From: Myxococcales bacterium
GTDB lineage: Bacteria > Myxococcota > Polyangia > Fen-1088
Direction of reading: 5' to 3'
Assembly (NCBI GenBank): GCA_003159055.1
Contig: PMLH01000607.1
Location: forward strand, 1-8,344
Length of the DNA: 8,344 nt
The translations under genes and the position numbers were made by a program. Of this stretch, positions 1 to 6,482 are shown piece by piece; within the stretch, counting starts at the first letter, position 1, and every line of letters begins with the position of its first letter. A model generated the notes under the pieces. It was given only the letters and a program-made list of their open reading frames with translations, did not search any database and was not told the DNA's origin.

Positions 1-638
1 TCGGTGCCGACCACGGTGTCGGGATACGCCTGGATCACGCCGGGACGGGTCGGATCGGGCGCCGCGAACACGACGCGCGCCAGGTGTTCGAGGTTGATCT
101 GGTGGACGATGCCGGTATCCGGCGGCACGACTGCCAGATTGCGGAAGGAGGACTGGCCCCAGCGCAGGAAGGCGTAGCGTTCCTGGTTGCGCAAAAACTC
201 GATCTCATTGTTGTGCGCCAAAGCCTGCGGATGCCCTTGCTCGTCGATTTGTACCGAGTGGTCGATGACCAGCTCGCCCGGTAGCAGCGGATTGATGCGC
301 GCTGGGTCGCCGCCCATGCGCTTGGTAGCGTCTCGCATGGCAGCCAAATCCACGACCGCGGGAACGCCGGTGAAGTCTTGCATGATAACCCGCGCGGGCA
401 TGAAGGCGATCTCTGCAGACGGCTCGGCCGACGGAACCCAACGTGCCACCGATTCAATGTGAGCGGCGGTGACGTTCTGTCCGTCCTCTCGGCGAAGAAG
501 GTTTTCGAGCAGGACCTTGAGCGAGAACGGCAGACGCGCGACGTCGAGTCCCGACTTGTCGAGATTTTCGAGTCGGAAGATTTCGAATTCGCTGCCATGG
601 ACTTTCAGAGTGGATCGCGAGTGAAATGAGTCAGCCAT
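1..638 (-). CDS. acnA: Aconitate hydratase A, N-terminal part (cut by window edge)
   Basis: Aconitase interconverts citrate and isocitrate through cis-aconitate in the cytoplasmic TCA cycle, using a [4Fe-4S] cluster. Reading leftward from the ATG at 638-636, the frame stays open for 212 codons to the window edge. The protein closely resembles the AcnA/IRP1 type: [14 protein letters not shown] (residues 36-49), [18 protein letters not shown] (87-104), [20 protein letters not shown] (109-128) and FLRWGQ followed by [11 protein letters not shown]. The Asp-His-Ser of IDHS and the Gln-Asp of MQDFTG are conserved in the family's substrate region. The window ends at YPDTVVGT, just before the expected DSHT motif, so the cluster cysteines lie outside. 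No convincing Shine-Dalgarno precedes the ATG; an in-frame TTG six codons upstream (656-654) is an alternative start. The gene is divergent from the HD-GYP gene. Family assignment is firm; the exact start is less so. Confidence 0.95.
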   Translation of the reverse strand, partial: MADSFHSRSTLKVHGSEFEIFRLENLDKSGLDVARLPFSLKVLLENLLRREDGQNVTAAHIESVARWVPSAEPSAEIAFMPARVIMQDFTGVPAVVDLAAMRDATKRMGGDPARINPLLPGELVIDHSVQIDEQGHPQALAHNNEIEFLRNQERYAFLRWGQSSFRNLAVVPPDTGIVHQINLEHLARVVFAAPDPTRPGVIQAYPDTVVGT

Positions 639-663
639 GGCAGTGAAACGTAGCAAGGTCCAC

Positions 664-683
664 GCGCGGGGTCGAGCCCGCGC
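664..683. promoter_or_regulatory. Perfect GC hairpin / dyad in divergent intergenic region
   Basis: GCGCGGG (664-670) and CCCGCGC (677-683) form a perfect 7-bp inverted repeat around the 6-nt spacer GTCGAG. It lies between the divergent aconitase and HD-GYP genes, 26 bp upstream of the aconitase ATG. There is no T-run on either side, so a terminator is unlikely. It could be an operator or simply a GC-rich coincidence. No protein that binds such a site can be named from the sequence. Confidence 0.3.
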
Positions 684-739
684 AATGTTCCGAGCGATTC
701 CCGCACGCGAATCGATCTTGCGCTATTCTTGAACCAGTC

Positions 740-1900
740 TTGGACACGCGCGTGCGGCACACCCTCTTCGATTTCGAATCGCCGGCCGAGCCCGGCTCGG
801 TCGGCGATGTCGGAGTGGGCGATACGCACGCCGACATCTTGATCGTCGACGATACCCCGGAGAACCTGCGGGTTCTGGAGGAGCTCCTACGCAGCGAAGG
901 CTACGCCGCCCGTTCGGTCCTCGATGGTGCCGCCGCCTTGGAGGAGGCGACCGCCTCGCCGCCCGACCTCATCCTGCTCGACATCATGATGCCGACGATG
1001 GATGGCTTCGAGGTGTGCCGACGCCTCAAGCAAGATGCGAGCCTGCGGAACGTGCCGGTGATTTTTCTGTCGGCCCTCGACGCTGTTTCCGACAAGGTGA
1101 AGGCGTTTTCTCTGGGCGCGGCCGACTATGTGTCGAAGCCCTTCCAATTCCCCGAGGTGCTGGTGCGGGTCCAGAACCATCTCCGGCTGCGCCGCTTGCA
1201 GCTTGAGCTGGAAGCGCACAATCGGAAGCTCGTTGAGCTGGTCAGCGAGCAGGTGCGTGAGATCTCGGATTCGCAAATGGCGACCATCTTCGCGTTGGCC
1301 AAGCTGGCCGAGTCGCGCGACGGCGAAACTGGAAAGCACATCGAGCGCGTCCAGCTGTATTGCAAGTTGCTTGCGGCGACACTGGCCGAGCTGCCCGCCT
1401 ACTCCGGGCGTATCGAAGAGTCGTTCATCGAGAACATCTTTCTGGCGAGCCCCCTGCACGACATCGGCAAGGTTGGGATCCGCGATCACATCCTGCTCAA
1501 GGAGGGCGAGCTGACCCGGGAAGAGTTCGAGGAAATGAAGATGCACACCACCCTCGGCGCGCAAACCCTGGAGGCGGTGCGGACGCGCTACCCGCGCAAC
1601 GAATTCTTGCGCCTGGGGATCGAAATCGCGCGCTGTCACCACGAACGCTGGGACGGCAAAGGATACCCGGTGGGGCTCGCAGGCAGGGATATTCCCCTGG
1701 CTGCCCGGATCATGGCGGTCGCGGATTCGTACGATGCCGCCCGATCGCGGCGCTGCTACAAGCCGGCGCTGTCGCACGCCGAATGTCGAAAGGCGCTCAT
1801 GGAGCGCAGCGGAACGTACTTGGACCCAGATGTCCTGCTGGCCTTCGAAGATGTCCAAGGGCTGTTCGAAGACGTGGCGAATGCCCTGAACGACAACTAG
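740..1900 (+). CDS. Response regulator with HD-GYP cyclic di-GMP phosphodiesterase domain
   Basis: This is a cytoplasmic response regulator of the RpfG type, predicted to hydrolyse cyclic di-GMP when phosphorylated by a partner kinase. Residues about 32-150 are a receiver domain: DD at 37-38, phospho-acceptor Asp81 in LLDIMMP, Ser111 and Lys133 in the SKPF motif. A coiled stretch (about 153-178) leads into the HD-GYP domain (about 180-380). That domain has Glu191 and His200, the HD pair His240-Asp241 in SPLHDIGK, His269, HHE at 300-302 and GYP at 308-310, so the metal site looks intact. There is no GGDEF or DNA-binding domain. The start is uncertain. TTG at 740 gives a roughly 30-residue extension and lacks a clear ribosome binding site; in-frame GTGs at 752 and 815 are alternatives, and 815 best fits the usual distance to the receiver domain. 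No cognate kinase is adjacent in this transcript; whether the kinase at 2085 also serves it is unknown. Confidence 0.92.
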   Translation: MDTRVRHTLFDFESPAEPGSVGDVGVGDTHADILIVDDTPENLRVLEELLRSEGYAARSVLDGAAALEEATASPPDLILLDIMMPTMDGFEVCRRLKQDASLRNVPVIFLSALDAVSDKVKAFSLGAADYVSKPFQFPEVLVRVQNHLRLRRLQLELEAHNRKLVELVSEQVREISDSQMATIFALAKLAESRDGETGKHIERVQLYCKLLAATLAELPAYSGRIEESFIENIFLASPLHDIGKVGIRDHILLKEGELTREEFEEMKMHTTLGAQTLEAVRTRYPRNEFLRLGIEIARCHHERWDGKGYPVGLAGRDIPLAARIMAVADSYDAARSRRCYKPALSHAECRKALMERSGTYLDPDVLLAFEDVQGLFEDVANALNDN

Positions 1901-1927
1901 TGCCGCGACTTGCCTACGGTTGTCTTT

Positions 1928-1943
1928 AGTGCGGTATTCGCAC
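1928..1943. promoter_or_regulatory. Candidate activator binding site 1 (upstream dyad)
   Basis: The 16-mer AGTGCGGTATTCGCAC contains a perfect inverted repeat, GTGCG-N5-CGCAC (1929-1943). It matches the 16-mer at 1951-1966 at 13 of 16 positions. Its centre (1936) lies about 107 bp upstream of the start site predicted from the sigma-54 element at 2018-2032, in the range typical of NtrC-type enhancer sites. That the regulator encoded at 3386-4717 binds here is inferred from context. A weak sigma-70-like pair (TTGTCT 1920-1925, CACAAT 1943-1948, 17-bp spacer) overlaps the site. Confidence 0.5.
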
Positions 1944-1950
1944 ACAATAG

Positions 1951-1966
1951 AGTGCGGAATTGGCAG
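1951..1966. promoter_or_regulatory. Candidate activator binding site 2 (upstream dyad)
   Basis: The 16-mer AGTGCGGAATTGGCAG is a second copy of the upstream element. Both copies share TGC-N7-GCA as the symmetric core, but here the outer arms of the dyad are degraded, so it is the weaker palindrome. It starts 23 bp after copy 1, about two helical turns, so dimers on both copies would sit on a similar face of the DNA. Its centre (1959) is about 84 bp upstream of the predicted transcription start. Confidence 0.48.
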
Positions 1967-2017
1967 TCGCTCTTGCCGTTTGGGCTGGCTCCGCTGAGAT
2001 GTCGAGCGGTTCCGGGC

Positions 2018-2032
2018 GGCACGGGCCTTGCT
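2018..2032 (+). promoter_or_regulatory. Sigma-54 (-24/-12) promoter of the kinase/NtrC operon
   Basis: GGCACGGGCCTTGCT matches the sigma-54 consensus TGGCACG-N4-TTGCW at every specified base except the leading T, which is C here. The invariant GG (2018-2019) and GC (2030-2031) are separated by exactly 10 bp, as sigma-54 requires. Transcription would start near 2043, leaving a leader of about 42 nt before the TTG start at 2085. The operon it would drive encodes an NtrC-family activator with an intact GAFTGA motif, so sigma-54-dependent autoregulation is a natural inference. Confidence 0.72.
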
Positions 2033-2068
2033 GAACCAGTGCCGCAATGCCACTTCGCTTGGCTGAAG

Positions 2069-2074
2069 AAGGAG
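2069..2074 (+). promoter_or_regulatory. Ribosome binding site supporting a TTG start
   Basis: AAGGAG ends 10 nt before the TTG at 2085-2087. It is the only strong Shine-Dalgarno in the leader. It favours TTG over the in-frame GTG at 2100, which would be 25 nt away. Confidence 0.65.
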
Positions 2075-2084
2075 ACCGATCTCG

Positions 2085-3383
2085 TTGAGGACCTCACCCG
2101 TGTACCTGCGCTGGGGACTCCTGTTTTCGTCGTCCGCTATGGCCGCTGTGTTGATCGGCGCGGGCTTGTGGGTCCACGCGGGGGTTAACCAGGCGGCCAC
2201 CTCTGTCACGCGAGGGCAGACCATTAGCATCGCCTTTGCGGGCCGCCGCACTTTGCGTCTTGCGGGGCAGCTCAACCAGCAGATTCTGCAAGAAGTCATG
2301 GACGAGTTGTCGCCTCAGGGCTTGCGGTACCTGGAAGTCCTGGGGGCCGATCAGACGGCGCAGCTCGCGGCCGGGCGAAAGGAAGTCGCCCACTGGCTTC
2401 CAGCAGAACCGTTGAGCCCCACAGTTCGCATCGCTTTCGATCAGAAGGGGGCCAACGCTCGCCTCCAGATGCACACAGTCGACAGTGGAGCCGGATCGAG
2501 CGGCCACCAACTCCAGCTCGATCCGCCTTCGACGCCAAGCGAGAACCACCCGCTGCGTGGCAAGCAGCTCGTCTTTGAGGTGGAATCATCCAGCGCTCGC
2601 AGGCTCGCGTGGCGCGCCGACGTGACCTTTGCGGTCAGTCTGCTTGCCGCCGCGACTCTGCTCGGGCTTTCGGCCCTCTTCTGGCGAATATCTCGCCATG
2701 CAGAAAAGGCTTCTCGCCAGCTGGAGCGCGACCGCCAGCTTAAAGTACTAGGTCAGATGTCGGCCGTTCTTGGTCATGAAATACGTAATCCTTTGGCGTC
2801 ATTGAAGGGACATGTTCAACTGTTACTTGAGAAATTGCCGATCGACCACCCGGGCCGAAAAGGCGCTGAGGTCGTCCTGCGCGAAACCATGCGGCTGGAG
2901 GAGCTCTCTCGGCATGTGCTGGAGTTTGCGCGCACCGGTTCGGTCCAGCGCGAAGAGGTCGATCCCGCCGCGGTGGTGCGGACGGCTGTGGAGAGCACTG
3001 GCGGGAACGACGTTCGTCTGGAGGTGCGCGGGGCGCCGGCGGCATGGCCGCTCGACAGTCGTCGCATGGAAGAGGTGTTGGTCAATCTCCTTCGCAATGC
3101 GCGCGATGCGTCGGCGCCCGGACAACCGATTGACGTGACGGTCGAAGGCCAGCCCGACACTTTGCGCATCGAAGTGCGCGACCGAGGCGAAGGTATTGTC
3201 CCAGGCGAGGAGGAACGCGTGTTCGAGCCCTTCTACACCCGACGGGCGAAGGGCACCGGCCTTGGGCTCGCTCTGGCGCGACGAATCGTCGAAGGCCACG
3301 GCGGCAAGATTTTGGCTCACAACCATCCTGGGGGAGGCGCGGTGTTTTCCGTGACTCTGCCGCTGCTAACGCAAGGAGTCTAG
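2085..3383 (+). CDS. Membrane sensor histidine kinase (NtrB-like partner)
   Basis: This is an inner-membrane histidine kinase that should autophosphorylate and pass phosphate to the response regulator encoded next. Two membrane segments (about 10-32 and 180-200) flank a periplasmic sensor region of about 145 residues that I do not recognise. There is no clear HAMP or PAS domain; a short charged helix leads straight into the dimerisation domain. The H-box is VLGHEIRNPLASLKGH with phospho-accepting His231. ATP-binding motifs follow: N-box with Asn334 and Asn338 (NLLRNARDAS), G1 box DRGEGI (366-371), F-box FEPFYT (380-385) and G2 box KGTGLGL (389-395). All catalytic motifs appear intact. The HEIRNPL H-box and family architecture are typical of kinases paired with NtrC-type regulators. 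The TTG start is chosen because AAGGAG lies 10 nt upstream. The stop is 2 nt before the next start, so the genes are almost certainly cotranscribed and translationally coupled. The signal sensed is unknown. Confidence 0.93.
   Translation: MRTSPVYLRWGLLFSSSAMAAVLIGAGLWVHAGVNQAATSVTRGQTISIAFAGRRTLRLAGQLNQQILQEVMDELSPQGLRYLEVLGADQTAQLAAGRKEVAHWLPAEPLSPTVRIAFDQKGANARLQMHTVDSGAGSSGHQLQLDPPSTPSENHPLRGKQLVFEVESSSARRLAWRADVTFAVSLLAAATLLGLSALFWRISRHAEKASRQLERDRQLKVLGQMSAVLGHEIRNPLASLKGHVQLLLEKLPIDHPGRKGAEVVLRETMRLEELSRHVLEFARTGSVQREEVDPAAVVRTAVESTGGNDVRLEVRGAPAAWPLDSRRMEEVLVNLLRNARDASAPGQPIDVTVEGQPDTLRIEVRDRGEGIVPGEEERVFEPFYTRRAKGTGLGLALARRIVEGHGGKILAHNHPGGGAVFSVTLPLLTQGV
3373..3378 (+). promoter_or_regulatory. 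Ribosome binding site supporting a GTG start
   Basis: AAGGAG overlaps the last codons of the kinase gene and ends 7 nt before the GTG at 3386. It fixes the start of the regulator and indicates translational coupling with the kinase. Confidence 0.7.
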
Positions 3384-3385
3384 AC

Positions 3386-4717
3386 GTGGAACGCGTACTT
3401 GTCGTCGACGATGAAGAGGGAATCCGCACCTTCATTGGTGAAGTCCTTGAAGGAGAGGGGCGCAAGGTCACCTTGGCTGCTGATGGCGACGCCGCTGCCC
3501 GGCTGCTTGATCGCGAATCGTTTCACCTGATGATTACCGACTTGAAAATGCCCGGTCTCGACGGCATGTCGCTCCTGCGCAAGGCGCGCCAGGAATCGCC
3601 GGAAACCGAAGTCGTTGTGCTGACGGCGCATGGAACCCTGGCTGGGGCGGTCGAAGCCATGAAGCTGGGCGCGTTCGACTACCTCGGCAAACCCCTCTCA
3701 GGCCCGGATGAGCTTCGCCTGGTTGCGGGGCGGGCCATCGAGCGCCGGCGTCTGCGCGAAGACGCCCAGCGCCATCCAGCCGAGGAAGGCGACGGTTCCA
3801 TCGTTGCCGTCGACAGGAGCATGCTGGCAGTCTTGAGCCAAGTGCAGAAGGTTGCGCCGACCGACGCGACGGTGTTGCTGATGGGGGAAAGTGGTACCGG
3901 AAAGGAGGTCCTGGCGCGATCTCTGCATCGTGGAAGCAAGCGTTCGTCGGGGCCCTTCGTCGCGGTCAACTGTGCGGCAATTTCCGAGACCCTGCTGGAG
4001 AGCGAGATGTTCGGTCACGAGAAGGGCGCCTTCACCGGCGCCGTTTCTACCCGGCGAGGACGTTTCGAGCTGGCGGACGGCGGGACCCTGTTCCTCGACG
4101 AGGTCTCCGAGCTTCGTCCCGAGCTTCAGGCCAAGCTGCTGCGAATCCTGCAAGAGCGGCGTTTTGAACGGGTGGGCGGCACGCGAACCATCGAGGTCGA
4201 TGTCCGGATCGTGGCGGCAACCAATTGCGATCTCGCGGCCGAAATGCAGGCTGGGCACTTCAGGGAGGATCTCTATCATCGCTTGGCCGTCTTTCCGCTT
4301 CGCATACCACCGCTGCGTGAGCGTCTGGCTGACATCATTCCTTTGGCCGAAACGCTGCTTGGCCGCATTTCGCGGCAGCTTGGTCGGTCGGCGCTGATGC
4401 TCGACGACGCCGCCCGTGCGCGGTTGGTCGCCTATGCTTGGCCTGGGAATGTTCGCGAGCTCGGCAACGTGCTCGAACGCGCCGCGATCCTCTGCGACGG
4501 CACGACCATCGGCGCTGACCTGATCCTCACCGGCCCGGTCTCCTCCGTTTTCAAAGTTGCCACCGACGCAACCAACGGCGAGAAACTGGAGGATCTGGAG
4601 AAGGAAGCGATTCGGCATATGCTGGCGCTGACCGGGGGCAACCGGAAGCAAACCGCCGCTCGCTTGGGAATTGGCTTGCGCACCTTGTACGACAAGCTCA
4701 AGGTCTACGACCTCTAG
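3386..4717 (+). CDS. NtrC-family sigma-54-dependent response regulator
   Basis: This is a cytoplasmic DNA-binding activator that, once phosphorylated, uses ATP hydrolysis to open promoters bound by sigma-54 RNA polymerase. The receiver domain (1-118) has Asp8-Asp9, phospho-acceptor Asp52 (ITDLKMP), Thr80 and Lys102. The AAA+ domain (about 138-365) has Walker A GESGTGKE (167-174), the sigma-54 contact loop GAFTGA (214-219), Walker B GTLFLDE (233-239), FREDLYHRL (292-300) and WPGNVREL (352-359). A Fis-type helix-turn-helix closes the protein (NRKQTAARLGIGLRTLYDKL, 419-438). At 443 residues it has the usual length for this family, and no key residue is missing. The GTG start is supported by AAGGAG 7 nt upstream. 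Its partner kinase precedes it by 2 nt, and a sigma-54 promoter with paired upstream dyads precedes the operon, suggesting self-activation. Other target genes cannot be named from the sequence. Confidence 0.95.
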   Translation: MERVLVVDDEEGIRTFIGEVLEGEGRKVTLAADGDAAARLLDRESFHLMITDLKMPGLDGMSLLRKARQESPETEVVVLTAHGTLAGAVEAMKLGAFDYLGKPLSGPDELRLVAGRAIERRRLREDAQRHPAEEGDGSIVAVDRSMLAVLSQVQKVAPTDATVLLMGESGTGKEVLARSLHRGSKRSSGPFVAVNCAAISETLLESEMFGHEKGAFTGAVSTRRGRFELADGGTLFLDEVSELRPELQAKLLRILQERRFERVGGTRTIEVDVRIVAATNCDLAAEMQAGHFREDLYHRLAVFPLRIPPLRERLADIIPLAETLLGRISRQLGRSALMLDDAARARLVAYAWPGNVRELGNVLERAAILCDGTTIGADLILTGPVSSVFKVATDATNGEKLEDLEKEAIRHMLALTGGNRKQTAARLGIGLRTLYDKLKVYDL

Positions 4718-4733
4718 TCCGGCCCCTGGAAAC

Positions 4734-4748
4734 AACCCTGGGAGGGTT
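4734..4748 (+). terminator. Weak hairpin after the NtrC-family gene
   Basis: AACCCT (4734-4739) and AGGGTT (4743-4748) form a perfect 6-bp stem around a GGG loop, 16 nt after the regulator's stop codon. Its position fits a transcript end, but no U-tract follows, so a classical intrinsic terminator is not well supported. Confidence 0.25.
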
Positions 4749-4772
4749 CCTTCAAACTCCTGCGCTGAGCTC

Positions 4773-4802
4773 CGTCGGGCAAAGCCCACGCGCGAAGCGC
4801 GC
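4773..4802. other. Cluster of two overlapping small hairpins in intergenic region
   Basis: CGT-c-GGGC-AAA-GCCC-ACG (4773-4790) can form a 7-bp stem with one bulged C. It overlaps CGCGC-GAA-GCGCG (4789-4801), a 5-bp stem. The two are mutually exclusive. Neither is followed by a T-run. The rest of 4718-4945 shows no gene I can support; the only promoter-like signal for the downstream gene is a weak TTCTCA (4883-4888) / TAAAAA (4907-4912) pair with an 18-bp spacer. Confidence 0.25.
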
Positions 4803-4945
4803 TGCTGGTCACGCGCTCTGTGGACCGATGCTCGCGCTATGGTTGTGAGGTGAGTTTTTCCTCCGAGCGTCGATGGCGATTCTTCTCACTTCAGGCCCGG
4901 AGTGTGTAAAAAGAAGGGAACCCGCAGGACGAAAATACGACAATC

Positions 4946-5566
4946 ATGCTCTCACGACATTTTGCCGGATCGCTGACGCTGGCTCTTTCACTGCTTCTGA
5001 ATGCCGGTGGGGTCCTGGCGGCTCCCGCCGCCGACGCGAAGGCGGATTCTTCCGCGAATCCCGTCGAGAAGGTGCAGAAGCTCAATCGCTATGCGATGCA
5101 GCTTTTTGACGACCTGAACTTCGCGATGGCCGAGAAGACTCTGCTCGAGGCAGCCGGGATTCTGGACAAGGCCAACCTGTCCAACTCGCCTGCGAGTCTC
5201 GCTACCCACGGCAATCTGGCAGTGCTTTACAGCGTCGGCCTGAAGAATCCGGACAAGGCGGTCGCCGAGTTCAAGAAGGCGCTTGCGGTCAAGCCCGACC
5301 TCAAGATGAGCAAGCAGCGGGCGACGGCTGAAACCGAAGCCAACCTGGCGCGCGCGAGGGCCGAAATGGGAGGTGCGCCCGTTCCAGCGCCGAAGCCTGT
5401 CGCGTCGGTCAAAGCCACGGCGTCAGTCCCCGAGCCGAAACGCGCAGACGCAGCGTCGGCCAGCGGGCTAAAATGCCCCGGTGGCGGCGAAATTCAGGCT
5501 GGGGACGACGTCACGCTCAAGTGCTTGACCTCGGGGCTGCGTGCTGCCTCCGTGGTGCTCTACTAA
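4946..5566 (+). CDS. Exported TPR-like protein, N-terminal half of a stop-interrupted envelope protein
   Basis: The product begins with a Sec signal peptide (residues 1-25, hydrophobic SLTLALSLLLNAGGVLA, likely cut after VLA). Amphipathic helices resembling tetratricopeptide repeats follow (about 40-135; for example NLAVLYSVGLKNPDKAVAEF ending in KPD). Then come a Pro/Ala/Lys linker (about 144-172) and the first strands of a beta-sandwich with a Cys pair (GLKCPGG, VTLKC). The frame stops at TAA 5564-5566 in the middle of that sandwich, after VVLY. The same frame continues directly as KANGAEEYQ and on through the next entry, so this is best read as the first half of one 505-residue protein. 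Similar myxobacterial proteins read LYYR or LYYK at this point, which suggests a Tyr codon became TAA; this comparison is from memory. If the stop is real, the product would be a periplasmic fragment without its barrel. The ribosome binding site is poor (AGGA 16 nt upstream). Confidence 0.8.
   Translation: MLSRHFAGSLTLALSLLLNAGGVLAAPAADAKADSSANPVEKVQKLNRYAMQLFDDLNFAMAEKTLLEAAGILDKANLSNSPASLATHGNLAVLYSVGLKNPDKAVAEFKKALAVKPDLKMSKQRATAETEANLARARAEMGGAPVPAPKPVASVKATASVPEPKRADAASASGLKCPGGGEIQAGDDVTLKCLTSGLRAASVVLY
5564..5566 (+). other. In-frame TAA interrupting a single long reading frame
   Basis: TAC-TAA-AAG sits in the frame shared by 4946-5563 and 5567-6466. The two flanking halves make one coherent protein: signal peptide, TPR, linker, beta-sandwich, acidic linker, barrel. 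One base change (TAA to TAC or TAT, Tyr) would restore it. No frameshift is needed. It may be a true nonsense mutation or a sequencing/assembly error. Confidence 0.8.
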
Positions 5567-5602
5567 AAGGCGAACGGGGCAGAGGAATACCAGGCCTCGC
5601 CG

Positions 5603-6466
5603 ATGACGAAGGGCGATTCATCCGATGGCGTGACGTCATGGGTCGCCAAGATTCCCGGATCGGATACCAATGCGAAGTGGGTGCCGATGTATTTCGAGGC
5701 CCGCAATGCAGCGGACGCGCCGGTTGCGTCTTCGGGCCGTGCCGACAGCCCGAGCGTCATCACGGTCAAAGGGGTGGAGGGCGGCGAGACGGGGCCTCGT
5801 CCCGCAGCGGAGGGAGAAGACGAGGAAGGCGACGAGGACGAGGCGGAGGAGATCGACGACAACAATCCGCTTGCACGCCTCGAGAATGAACGTCGACGAG
5901 AGAGCGAGGGGTTACGAGGGACGTGGATGTTCTCGAGTGGCTTAGGCTCGGGATTCGGCTACGCGGTTGGCAAAAAGACCGAGGCTTTCGGCAATCAGGG
6001 CGTCCAATTCAATTCCGGCCTGGCTCCTGCCTACCTTGGCCATTACGTGCCCGAGATCGGCTACTTCATCGGTCGGAACACTGCGCTAACCTTGGCTGGA
6101 CGTCTTCAATGGATGCCGGGGATGAAGTACGGAGCCGCTACGGGTGCGCTTTCCGGTCTTTTGCGACTGCTGTTCTTCACGGAGCCAGTGGGCAAGTTCC
6201 GTTGGTACTTTGCGATGGCGGCTGGCGCCGGAGAAGGCTTTCGCCTTCGGGTCAAGGCAGCCATTCTCACCGACCAGGGAGACCTTACTGGCCAGACGGT
6301 CTACGACACCGTTCAGGGCGGGCCGTACGTAGCTGGGCTGGGCGGCGGCATGATTTATAAGCTCACGCGGCGATGGCATTGGACGCTCGACACGCAGGTG
6401 CTGGTGGGGATTCCGAAGACATCGAGCGTCCTCGACCTGACGACAGGCATCAGGTGGATGCACTAG
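5603..6466 (+). CDS. Predicted outer-membrane beta-barrel, C-terminal half of the interrupted protein
   Basis: Coding character resumes immediately after the TAA at 5567 and runs to the TAG at 6464-6466; ATG 5603 is only the first Met. There is no well-placed ribosome binding site (AGAGGA lies about 17 nt upstream) and no signal peptide, so independent translation would give a protein that cannot be exported. In full-length numbering the segment holds the rest of the beta-sandwich (WVAKIPGSDT, VPMYFEARNAAD), a strongly acidic linker (289-307, EGEDEEGDEDEAEEIDDNN) and a region from about 325 of alternating Gly/aromatic strands (WMFSSGLGSGFGYAVG, TALTLAGRLQWMPG, WYFAMAAGAGEGF) ending DLTTGIRWMH. 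That pattern fits a small outer-membrane barrel linked to periplasmic domains. No specific function can be assigned. The lipoprotein gene follows after 16 nt, so cotranscription is likely. Confidence 0.7.
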   Translation: MTKGDSSDGVTSWVAKIPGSDTNAKWVPMYFEARNAADAPVASSGRADSPSVITVKGVEGGETGPRPAAEGEDEEGDEDEAEEIDDNNPLARLENERRRESEGLRGTWMFSSGLGSGFGYAVGKKTEAFGNQGVQFNSGLAPAYLGHYVPEIGYFIGRNTALTLAGRLQWMPGMKYGAATGALSGLLRLLFFTEPVGKFRWYFAMAAGAGEGFRLRVKAAILTDQGDLTGQTVYDTVQGGPYVAGLGGGMIYKLTRRWHWTLDTQVLVGIPKTSSVLDLTTGIRWMH

Positions 6467-6482
6467 CGGGAGAGAAGTGGCG

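Noticed and set aside
1920..1948. Sigma-70-like promoter TTGTCT-N17-CACAAT
   Set aside because: Each hexamer is only a 4/6 match and it overlaps the dyad repeat. It remains possible as a basal promoter but is too weak to list as a feature.
1961..1976. Second sigma-54-like element TGGCAGTCGCTCTTGC
   Set aside because: It has GG and GC separated by 11 bp instead of the required 10. The correctly spaced, closer match is at 2018-2032.
887..2299. 470-codon open frame on the minus strand
   Set aside because: It lies antisense to the HD-GYP gene and the start of the kinase gene, both with complete family motifs. Its translation shows no recognisable domain. Long antisense frames are expected in GC-rich coding DNA.
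3698..4789. 363-codon minus-strand open frame
   Set aside because: It is antisense to the NtrC-family gene, which has every expected motif. It has no domain and no ribosome binding site of its own.
4821..4836. Possible sigma-54 element TGGACCGATGCTCGCG upstream of the TPR gene
   Set aside because: The GG-N10-GC spacing is correct but several consensus bases are wrong (GGAC for GGCA, TCGC for TTGC). Chance matches of this quality are common in GC-rich DNA, and no dyad motif accompanies it.
5555..5575. Programmed frameshift or recoding at the internal stop
   Set aside because: The reading frame is the same on both sides, so no shift is needed. No classical slippery heptamer is present, and TAA is not a selenocysteine or pyrrolysine codon.
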